Source: Colwellia_A sp041890515
Lineage (GTDB): Bacteria; Pseudomonadota; Gammaproteobacteria; Enterobacterales; Alteromonadaceae
NCBI GenBank assembly: GCA_041890515.1
Contig: JASDWX010000036.1
Coordinates: forward strand, 1-25,211
DNA length: 25,211 bases
Reading direction: 5' to 3'
In this document: positions 1-6,009 of the stretch, one piece after another
How the letters are laid out: the number at the start of each line of letters is the position of its first letter
Position numbering within the stretch: position 1 is the first letter of the stretch
Made by a program: the position numbers and the translations under genes
The notes under the pieces: generated by a model
Told to the model about the DNA's origin: nothing
What the model saw: only the letters and a program-made list of their open reading frames with translations
The model's database searches: none

Positions 1-75
1 AGAGTTGTTGATAGGTTTTGTGTACTGGCTGATATCTGAAAACCTTAACAAAGCCAACCTAATATTGAAACTAGA

Positions 76-98
76 AAGCAGTCTATAGAAGACTGCTT
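76..98. terminator. perfect 9-bp hairpin, possible weak terminator
   Basis: AAGCAGTCT (76-84) pairs with AGACTGCTT (90-98) around a 5-nt loop. It lies about 100 nt past the stop of the minus-strand gene at 202-579. No run of T follows on either strand, so it could equally be an RNA-end stabiliser or belong to a gene outside the window. Confidence 0.3.
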
Positions 99-201
99 AG
101 TGCCATTAGCAAACGGTAGTATAGACATTATAATCTGTGACTATTGAAGATAACGACTCAGACCCTATTGATTCTCTCAGATTGAACGAATTTAAATATC
201 T

Positions 202-579
202 TTAAAGATAGAACCCGTTCTGCATTAGCCACTTTTCGGCATCTTGTCTGCTTACACATTTATACAAAGGAACGCCTGCGTTCTCGATATGATGCTGAAT
301 GTGTTTTCCTTGGTCCATATTATCCACTAGCCAGCATTCGGCTTGCTGATTTTTTCTCGTTAACTCGATAGTCAGGTTGTGTTTGAAGTTCACAACTTCC
401 TCAGAAACTCGCCAACCACGAAGATCAGCAAATAAGGCCCATCTATCATTTCGCACCCTGGAGATAGTTTCATCAAGTATGGTTAAATAACCGATGTCAG
501 CTTGTATATTCCAGTCTCCTAAAATCTTTGCCACAACGATGTTATTTGTCAGCTCTAAAGTGTAAGTTGGTTTAGTCAT
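202..579 (-). CDS. small SpoIIAA/STAS-like hypothetical protein
   Basis: 125-residue soluble protein with no signal peptide or membrane segment. The N-terminal half alternates strand and helix: a strand around residues 13-20 ending in LGDW, then a helix, then the strand ALFADLRGW near residues 48-56. This resembles the SpoIIAA/STAS-like fold of small cytoplasmic proteins in marine gammaproteobacteria. The C-terminal half ends with a helix, DAEKWLMQNGFYL. The start is ATG at 579. No clear Shine-Dalgarno sequence precedes it, and a 14-bp palindrome lies 24-37 bp upstream. It stands alone on its strand. The fold is assigned from pattern only, and I cannot give a cellular role. Confidence 0.6.
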   Translation of the reverse strand: MTKPTYTLELTNNIVVAKILGDWNIQADIGYLTILDETISRVRNDRWALFADLRGWRVSEEVVNFKHNLTIELTRKNQQAECWLVDNMDQGKHIQHHIENAGVPLYKCVSRQDAEKWLMQNGFYL

Positions 580-1110
580 AGATAGATGGTAATTTAAGAC
601 TGTGTTGAATTCAACAATGAGTCCACGACAGCCTGCTTAATTTCCTTTCAATTTATTTCCTAGGGATACCAATAATGTACAAGATATCGTTTGTTCACTC
701 TCTGGGTAAGTGTTTTAAACAAAATTTAACCAACAAAAAATTTAAAAGGTTCCGGTCTTGCATCGTGCACGATAAAGGTACTTATCTAAGTTCCACAAAT
801 CGCTCTAAGAACACATCAATTTTTCAACTCGCTACATCAACAATGCCACAAAGTGATCGTAAATATTAATGACTGAGTTTCAGATATTATAACTGAAAGC
901 CTTATTTTCATAAAAGTGAATTTAATAGCGCCCCTTAAAAAACCATAAATAAGGACGATATCAATCACTATGTGTGATCACATGCTAACAAAATCAATAT
1001 TGTAGTTTATCAAGCTTTGAAATTATGGGATATTAATGGGATTTAAGAAAAATTGATACCATGGCTCTCACTGAGAGCTATCTCTAATAGCGGCTATATT
1101 GTAGGAACGT
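580..1110. other. gene-poor intergenic stretch
   Basis: About 530 bp without a gene I trust. It holds the 14-bp palindrome at 603-616, a 6-bp hairpin TTTCAG/CTGAAA near 880-900, the 10-bp palindrome TGTGATCACA at 973-982, and a GCTCTC-ACT-GAGAGC hairpin at 1064-1078 just before the small membrane gene at 1111. A 64-codon frame at 675-869 is discussed among the rejected items. Confidence 0.5.
603..616. promoter_or_regulatory. 14-bp perfect palindrome upstream of the STAS-like gene
   Basis: TGTTGAATTCAACA equals its own reverse complement. Its near edge is 24 bp before the ATG at 579, a position suited to an operator for that minus-strand gene. I cannot assign a regulator. Confidence 0.3.
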
Positions 1111-1377
1111 ATGAAGAAAAATTCCATTCCACTTTTTATTGGCGTAATTGTTAGCTTTATCGCTATTTGGTTCGTAAATGATTTATTGCTCGTGGAGCAA
1201 TGTTTAGATAATAGCGGTAGTTTCAATTACAGCAAAGGGGAGTGCTTATTACAAAACGGGGACATAAAAGTATCAGATCTAGGCAATTATTTAATCGCAA
1301 TATATTTCTTTATGGGTATATTAATTTCATTAATGGTTTCATTTTCTCTTCGTAAAATATTTAAGATTGCTCAATAA
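1111..1377 (+). CDS. small inner-membrane protein with two transmembrane helices
   Basis: 88 residues, hypothetical. Two hydrophobic helices at about residues 7-23 and 59-79 enclose a polar loop with two cysteines (C31 and C45, the latter in the motif KGEC). The positive ends (MKKN at the start, RKIFK at the end) predict both termini in the cytoplasm and the cysteine loop in the periplasm, where a disulfide could form. The start is supported by TAGGAA seven bases before the ATG. No operon partner is present, and downstream lies decayed sequence. The function is unknown, though the reading frame, the ribosome site and the membrane pattern make it a credible gene. Confidence 0.65.
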   Translation: MKKNSIPLFIGVIVSFIAIWFVNDLLLVEQCLDNSGSFNYSKGECLLQNGDIKVSDLGNYLIAIYFFMGILISLMVSFSLRKIFKIAQ

Positions 1378-1395
1378 AAAATACAAACGACTTAA

Positions 1396-1566
1396 ATGGC
1401 TTCCGCATTGAGTTTCAGCAATAAAATACTCATGAGTGACGGAGTAATGGTATTAGCTATTACTATTTGGCGCCTACCTTTTATCTTCGCTGGTACTGCC
1501 AAGTTAATATTTAAACCAGTACCACAACACATTATTAATTCCGCACAACAACAACCAGATAAATAA
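1396..1566 (+). CDS. 56-codon ORF of uncertain reality
   Basis: An ATG frame of 56 codons, with one hydrophobic segment near residues 17-35 (VMVLAITIWRLPFIFAG) and a polar tail of glutamines before the stop. There is no convincing ribosome site. It lies between the small membrane gene and the decayed beta-barrel gene, and may itself be a remnant. Listed only because the segment looks more protein-like than the antisense reading of the same DNA. Confidence 0.2.
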   Translation: MASALSFSNKILMSDGVMVLAITIWRLPFIFAGTAKLIFKPVPQHIINSAQQQPDK

Positions 1567-1600
1567 TATACAAACAATACTTTACGAATTTATAAGCGCT

Positions 1601-2110
1601 ATAGCACTGGCGAAATAAAGCCTAGCTGTAATAGGTTTTAACTATAGTTATGCAAGTATCAACAAAAGTCCTACATAAGATAAATCAGAATTAAAAAATA
1701 TATTTACGTCACATTATGCATATTTCTATCAATACAAGGTGGCTGAGCATGTTTCGATTGGGTTGGATTATTTGAAAGGTGATTGAAGTGGTGCTGAGGG
1801 TGGCTATAATAGATTTTTCACTCACTCTCCAATTGATTGTAGTGTGCTTATGATTTCTGCCGAAGTAGACTTCCCAATATTAATACGAAATTCTTTATCT
1901 TTGAAAGTAAATACTTTTCAATATGACTACAATATTATTGATGATAATAAAATTGTTTATAATCATGACGGGAGTGACTTGGGTTGCGCTTTTGGTTGGA
2001 TGTATCAATTTGACAATGGACTAGGTAGTAAAACCGTTTTTGAAACATTATACTTTGGTCAATATATAACTATTAAAGGTATTAATGCCGGTATTAGTTA
2101 TCGATTTTAA
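1601..2110 (+). pseudogene. decayed outer-membrane beta-barrel protein gene
   Basis: One reading frame gives barrel-like sequence throughout but is cut by TAA at 1616, TAA at 1676 and TGA at 1784. Intact pieces include GFNYSYASINKSP before the second stop, SHYAYFYQYKVAEHVSIGLD between the second and third, and 88 codons after a GTG at 1844. The last piece has alternating strands (VNTFQYDYNI, FGWMYQFDNGLG, ETLYFGQYITIKG) and ends GISYRF, the terminal phenylalanine used by the BAM machinery. Removing the stops gives a mature barrel of about 150 residues, as in eight-stranded small OMPs. The last segment could still be translated from the GTG, but it lacks a signal peptide, so I infer an inactive gene. 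Confidence 0.55.
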
Positions 2111-2157
2111 CGTTATTTTTATTCATACTTAGCACTATAGCTCTTTAAGGAAGTAGC

Positions 2158-2691
2158 ATGAAACGTAGACAGTTTATGAAAGCTTCATTGGCAAGTGGAA
2201 CGGCTATTATAGGTATCGGTGCTGGAACCTTTTTATTGATCGATGAAAACGATAAAGAGCGTCTTACAATAGCGTTTGCTCTGAAAAGTGTGGATTCGTT
2301 ATTTCATGAAAACACTACAAATTTAGGAGAATGGGATCCTAGTCAAATATTTACACATTGCGCACAAAGTGTTGAGTATTCAATGTCACAATTCCCAGAA
2401 CATAAATCGACTCTTTTTAAGCATACTCTTGGTAAATTAGCATTCTCAGTGTTTTCTTCTAAGAACAAAATGACACATGTGTTAAATGAACCGATTCCGG
2501 GCGCGCCATTACTTAATACAAATGTAGACGTAATAACAGCGCTAAATCGTTTAAAAAAATCATTAATCGACTTCGATAACTATCAAGGTAGGCTAGCACC
2601 ACACTTTGCCTATGGTAAACTTACAAAAGATCAATATGAAGCGGCACATGTAATGCATTTATATAATCATCTTCAAGAAATAAAAATCTAG
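2158..2691 (+). CDS. DUF1569 (DinB-like fold) protein with twin-arginine leader
   Basis: 177 residues. The N-terminus MKRRQFMK followed by a hydrophobic stretch (residues 11-27) is a twin-arginine signal or signal anchor, so the protein is probably exported folded. The body matches DUF1569 of the DinB/YfiT-like four-helix superfamily: W59-D-P-S-Q-I-F-T-H67-C-A-Q-S near the start, and HVMHLYNHL (residues 164-172) near the end. H67, H167 and H171 occupy the places of the superfamily's metal-binding histidine triad, so a bound divalent metal is likely. No reaction is established for the family. AAGGA at 2148-2152 supports the ATG at 2158. The gene stands alone. Family placement is good; the function is open. 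Confidence 0.8.
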   Translation: MKRRQFMKASLASGTAIIGIGAGTFLLIDENDKERLTIAFALKSVDSLFHENTTNLGEWDPSQIFTHCAQSVEYSMSQFPEHKSTLFKHTLGKLAFSVFSSKNKMTHVLNEPIPGAPLLNTNVDVITALNRLKKSLIDFDNYQGRLAPHFAYGKLTKDQYEAAHVMHLYNHLQEIKI

Positions 2692-2731
2692 TTTCAACGT
2701 TGAATTAAACATAGTATTCATCCGTATAAAT

Positions 2732-3733
2732 TTACTCAAAAACTGGAAAATCCCACTGCTCTAAAACGCCATCGCTGTTAGTAGCAACAATCGACTTTAC
2801 GCTTTTAGCCTTTGCTATTGATTTCTTATCTGCATCATTCATGGCCACACTTAATACTGATGCTCTACCGTATTCCGCTGTTGATTCCCATTGACCGATC
2901 AATGCGCCATCAGCAACTCGCCATAACTGTATGACTCGCCTTGGTGAACCAGTTAAAAATAAACGTTTGTCATCAGAAAATACTGAATCATTTATTTCCA
3001 AAAATTTTAAATAAGTATCTAGATCTGCAATGAGTTTACCTGTTTTCAAATCCCAAAACTTACGGTCCTTAACAGCGTCAATACTAAAACCGACCAATCC
3101 ATCTGCACTAATGTCTACATGATTAACTCGGCTAGCATGATCAAACTCAAACACTGTTTCACCGTTTGAGGTATTCCATAGTTGCGCTTTTTTATCACTT
3201 GAACCTGTAAAAGCAACTTGACCATTTTCAGACAAACTCACTGCATTTATATCTAATCGATGTTTTTGATATGTTGCCACTGTATTTGTTTGAGTATCAA
3301 TAATACTGGCTTTGCCACTTCGAAATCCTAAAAGCAGTACTCGGCCATCCTTTGAAGCCGAAAGATCATTAATAATATTATCCGCAACTTGCCACTCACC
3401 TATGACCTGCAGGTTATTAATTGAATACTTTTTTACAGATACTCTATTAGAAAGGTATAAAAATTGATTATTTTTACTGATGTGAGCTATTTCGATGTGC
3501 TTTGCATGAGCAGCTGACAAACACTTTGGTGTACTCGCTGGTTGTTTATTTTGCCAAAGACAGACACTGTCAGTATTAACAACAACATTTAACTGGCCAT
3601 CATATGACAATGCGGCAGCTGCTATAGGTGATTTGCTGTGGTTAACTTTACTCAACGCTGCTGAGTTATAAACTTCTTGTTGGCTACAAGCTGATGCTAA
3701 TAAAGCAAACATCAATAACGTCAAAAATTTCAT
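2732..3733 (-). CDS. WD40-repeat lipoprotein
   Basis: 333 residues. A short signal ends in ASAC with the lipidated cysteine at residue 16, so this is a periplasm-facing lipoprotein. The rest is a WD40-type beta-propeller: repeated blades with patterns such as INAVSLSENGQVAFTGSSD followed by KAQLWNTSNGETV, VNHVDISADGLVGFSIDAV followed by RKFWDLKTGKL, and RLFLTGSPRRVIQLWRVADG. Six to seven blades fit the length. Such propellers are protein-binding scaffolds. It lies downstream of the ECF sigma factor and its membrane partner on the same strand, separated by 181 bp with its own possible promoter (TTGTGA, then TATATA about 16 bp on), so it may be a target or a sensor of that system. That link is inference. 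Confidence 0.8.
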   Translation of the reverse strand: MKFLTLLMFALLASACSQQEVYNSAALSKVNHSKSPIAAAALSYDGQLNVVVNTDSVCLWQNKQPASTPKCLSAAHAKHIEIAHISKNNQFLYLSNRVSVKKYSINNLQVIGEWQVADNIINDLSASKDGRVLLLGFRSGKASIIDTQTNTVATYQKHRLDINAVSLSENGQVAFTGSSDKKAQLWNTSNGETVFEFDHASRVNHVDISADGLVGFSIDAVKDRKFWDLKTGKLIADLDTYLKFLEINDSVFSDDKRLFLTGSPRRVIQLWRVADGALIGQWESTAEYGRASVLSVAMNDADKKSIAKAKSVKSIVATNSDGVLEQWDFPVFE

Positions 3734-3833
3734 TAGGTACTCATTCTCTTTTATATAATGAATACACTATCTCACAACTTTATGGAACAATGGAAATTTA
3801 TACCCTTGCTAATATTCGTCAACTTTTCATGCT

Positions 3834-3866
3834 CGCTAACGCCAAAAATAAAATAAGGCGTCAGCG
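3834..3866 (-). other. 10-bp RNA stem between membrane gene and WD40 lipoprotein
   Basis: Read on the minus strand, CGCTGACGCC pairs with GGCGTTAGCG around a 13-nt T-rich loop, with one G-U pair. On the plus strand the same site has an A-C mismatch, which favours a minus-strand RNA element. No U run follows, so it is more likely an mRNA processing or stabilising stem between the two cistrons than a terminator. Confidence 0.35.
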
Positions 3867-3914
3867 ACTTTCAAAAGAAAATGGTAATCAGCTGTTATAA
3901 TGATCTTGTTAATA

Positions 3915-4556
3915 TTACTTTCTCAATTCTTCCATGTCAGCAATGAGTTCATCTAACTTTTTAAACTGTCGACCATAAACGATATTCAAATCCCAGTGAT
4001 AAAGAGCTTCTGCATAGCGCGCAAAAAACAGTGTCATAACTACGATAGCCACTATCAGGTAATAAGGTATACCCAATATAATGATATCCGTTGGGATTTT
4101 TTCAACTAACAGTGCGATTAACTTGCCACCCGCTTTACTAACAACCCCTTGAATTACCATGCCGAGAAAGAACAGTGGATAAAATATTTTGTAATAACCT
4201 GAATACGTTTCAATTGAACTTTTAAGCCAGTTATTAAAACTCATCAGATAATCATAACTACTTTGTTCTTTAGACAAGTTAACTGTTTTTTTAAGCTCTT
4301 TTTTAGAAATGATAATCAGTGGTGATATTAAACAGCATATATATACACCTAAAAATGGCGCTCCAATAAGGCTCATCATCGCTAGCATAATCACACAGCC
4401 CCAAATGATCGCTTTGATATTGAGATCAAACATCTTTAGTAGTTTATCAACAATGTTTTGTGATTTACGGTTATATAAATCATTAACTTTAGGGGCCGTT
4501 AAGTCTGCCTCGTTAACAAACCCGTCTTTCCACATTGCTTCTATTGATTTGGTCAT
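3915..4556 (-). CDS. four-helix inner-membrane protein paired with ECF sigma factor
   Basis: 213 residues. The cytoplasmic N-terminus of about 45 residues is followed by helices at about 47-64, 66-84, 122-140 and 157-178, and a charged C-terminal helix (FKKLDELIADMEELRK). The ATG lies three bases after the sigma gene's stop, with AAAGGA inside the sigma gene as ribosome site, so the two are probably translationally coupled. This is the usual place of an anti-sigma factor. I see no zinc-binding anti-sigma motif (HxxxCxxC) and no RseA- or FecR-like domain. The role as sigma regulator is inferred from context alone. Confidence 0.7.
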   Translation of the reverse strand: MTKSIEAMWKDGFVNEADLTAPKVNDLYNRKSQNIVDKLLKMFDLNIKAIIWGCVIMLAMMSLIGAPFLGVYICCLISPLIIISKKELKKTVNLSKEQSSYDYLMSFNNWLKSSIETYSGYYKIFYPLFFLGMVIQGVVSKAGGKLIALLVEKIPTDIIILGIPYYLIVAIVVMTLFFARYAEALYHWDLNIVYGRQFKKLDELIADMEELRK

Positions 4557-4559
4557 CTG

Positions 4560-5048
4560 TTAATCCTTTCTATTGATAATTTTATTGAGCCTGTCTTTTA
4601 TTCGCTTTATGCGCACACCAATATTGTTTGTATTACTGCCAATAATTTCTGCTATCTCTTCGTACGTTTTTTCTTCGAGATAAAGTAAAATGATAGCTCT
4701 GTCGGTTTCAGATAAATGTTTGATGGCATTGTATAGCTCATTAATTTCATCGCTAACAAAGGCTTTACTATCATCTATCGCTTCTTCAGGTAAAGCGTCT
4801 GAAACAATCTCTTTATCGCCATTTTTTCGTCGCTTTAAATAGGTTAAACACACGTTAAGCGAAATACGATATATCCACGTTGACCATTCACTTTCTTGAT
4901 TAAAGTTGTCTTTGCTACGCCAAATTTGTAAACAAACCTCTTGATAGTAATCTTCAAAATCTTCCTGGCTATTCGTGTAAGCTCGGCAAATTTTAATAAT
5001 GATCCCCGCATAAGGCAGTATATATAGCTGGTAAAAATCACTTCCCAT
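4560..5048 (-). CDS. ECF-type RNA polymerase sigma factor
   Basis: 162 residues, the usual size of a group IV sigma factor. Region 2 spans about residues 10-75 with the core-binding and -10-recognising stretch EDFEDYYQEVCLQIW and WSTWIYRISLNVCLTYLKRR. Region 4 spans about 108-158 with LSETDRAIILLYLEEKTYEE, then a helix-turn-helix ending NNIGVRIKRIKDRL, which reads the -35 element. AAGG six bases before the ATG supports the start. It heads a cluster with a membrane protein (3-bp gap) and a lipoprotein, suggesting control by an envelope signal. A strong leader hairpin lies 41-71 nt upstream. I could not find a convincing GGAAC-type autoregulatory promoter by eye. Confidence 0.9.
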   Translation of the reverse strand: MGSDFYQLYILPYAGIIIKICRAYTNSQEDFEDYYQEVCLQIWRSKDNFNQESEWSTWIYRISLNVCLTYLKRRKNGDKEIVSDALPEEAIDDSKAFVSDEINELYNAIKHLSETDRAIILLYLEEKTYEEIAEIIGSNTNNIGVRIKRIKDRLNKIINRKD

Positions 5049-5088
5049 GTAAACCTTATTCTCTGTTGATTGGTTGTACTTAGTTAGT

Positions 5089-5119
5089 GGCGCAGCGTAA
5101 TGATTTATTACACTACGCC
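5089..5119 (-). promoter_or_regulatory. 13-bp hairpin in the 5' leader of the ECF sigma gene
   Basis: On the minus strand GGCGTAGTGTAAT pairs with ATTACGCTGCGCC around AAATC. Eleven pairs are Watson-Crick and two are G-U. On the plus strand the two G-U pairs become C-A mismatches, so the structure belongs to minus-strand RNA, the direction of the sigma gene. It ends 41 nt before the start codon and is not followed by U residues, so it is not a simple terminator. It may stabilise the leader or bind a regulator. Confidence 0.45.
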
Positions 5120-5326
5120 GAAAATAATGTATTTTATTTTGTTATTTAAAAACTACTGTTAAATATTTATTAATATAATCAAGTAAATAAAACTTTCCCC
5201 CCATATAATAATTTATATGTTTAATGCGAGTACTTTGTTCATAGGGCTATTATAAAAAGCCATAAACTTAATTTTAATGACAAATATATGATGGAGTATT
5301 TTGAGGTTTTTCGCAAAAAGGGTTTA

Positions 5327-5352
5327 AGGCATTATATTCACAAATAATGCCT
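5327..5352 (-). terminator. candidate terminator after the NYN nuclease gene
   Basis: AGGCATTAT pairs perfectly with ATAATGCCT across an 8-nt loop, about 30 nt beyond the stop of the NYN gene. The T run (CCCTTTTT) begins several bases after the stem, so termination would be weak. Confidence 0.4.
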
Positions 5353-5382
5353 AGGGGGTCGTTAAGTAAGTGTGCTTTTAAT

Positions 5383-5868
5383 TTATAGTAATAACCAATC
5401 ATCAATGGGAAAATAATCATCCGCTGCATTAATTAACGCATTAGCCGTCAAAGCAGAAACACCATAAACATGCGTTTTAACACCATAGCTTTCTTTAACT
5501 TTTCTGAGTAACAAGTCAAAATCACCATCGCCAGATAATAATATCACTGTATCAACATGTGGCGCACTTTCCATAACATCAATAGTAATACCTACATCCC
5601 AATCACCTTTTGCAGAGCCGTCTCGACGCTGGATAAAGGGTTTTAGTTTCACATCAAACCCTATGTGTTTTAACGCTTTCTGGAATTTATGCTGCGCATC
5701 ATCACTGCGCTGAATTGCATAAGCATTCGCGATGATAATGTCGCCTTGTTCGTTGATTTGTTTCCAAAACTTACGATAGTTAAACTGCTTTTGAAAGCTA
5801 TCCCGAGTGGTGTAATAAATATTTTGTACATCTACAAAAATAGCAATTCTCTTCAGGTTTGTTGTCAT
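5383..5868 (-). CDS. NYN-domain (LabA/DUF88-type) putative ribonuclease
   Basis: 161 residues from the ATG at 5868, chosen because a GAG ribosome site precedes it and because the conserved domain begins at once. The open frame extends to 5934, but those 22 residues are not domain-like and cover the spacer shared with plsB. The NYN/PIN-like fold shows its acidic metal-site residues: FVDVQNIYY (D13, N16), GDWDVGITIDV (D89, D91, D97) and LLSGDGDFDLLL (D114, D116). Family members are predicted metal-dependent RNA nucleases related to LabA and to the MARF1 NYN domain. The gene is divergent from plsB, with about 140 bp between the starts. Its substrate is unknown. Confidence 0.85.
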   Translation of the reverse strand: MTTNLKRIAIFVDVQNIYYTTRDSFQKQFNYRKFWKQINEQGDIIIANAYAIQRSDDAQHKFQKALKHIGFDVKLKPFIQRRDGSAKGDWDVGITIDVMESAPHVDTVILLSGDGDFDLLLRKVKESYGVKTHVYGVSALTANALINAADDYFPIDDWLLL

Positions 5869-5913
5869 TATATTACTCGATGAGGAATGAAATATGTGCG
5901 TTATGGCGCCATT

Positions 5914-5942
5914 ACGACAAACCAGATGCAACATGCTACAAT
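5914..5942 (+). promoter_or_regulatory. predicted plsB promoter with extended -10
   Basis: ACGACA (5914-5919), a 17-bp spacer and TACAAT (5937-5942) preceded by TGC, i.e. an extended -10. Transcription would start near 5949 and leave a leader of about 60 nt before the plsB ATG at 6010. Prediction by eye. Confidence 0.4.
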
Positions 5943-6009
5943 AAAGTTAAGATTAAAAACATGACTTTACCCATCATACCTCAATATGCAGTTTCAGAGA
6001 AAAAACACG

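Larger units (their letters stand above)
5049..5382. other. AT-rich intergenic region upstream of the ECF sigma gene
   Basis: 334 bp between the sigma gene and the NYN gene, both on the minus strand. It contains the sigma leader hairpin (5089-5119), a run of six C near 5200 in otherwise AT-rich DNA, a weak GGCT/AGCC stem near 5245-5262, and the 9-bp hairpin at 5327-5352. No ORF here looks real. Confidence 0.5.

Noticed and set aside
675..869. 64-codon plus-strand ORF in the left intergenic region
   Set aside because: No recognisable family, low-complexity polar composition and a poor ribosome site. Not distinguishable from chance.
973..982. TGTGATCACA as a CRP site
   Set aside because: The half-sites TGTGA and TCACA abut with no spacer, whereas CRP needs six bases between them.
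3694..3900. Plus-strand ORF over the start of the WD40 lipoprotein gene
   Set aside because: Antisense to a real gene start and without a ribosome site. The inner ATG at 3790 gives only 36 codons of unremarkable sequence.
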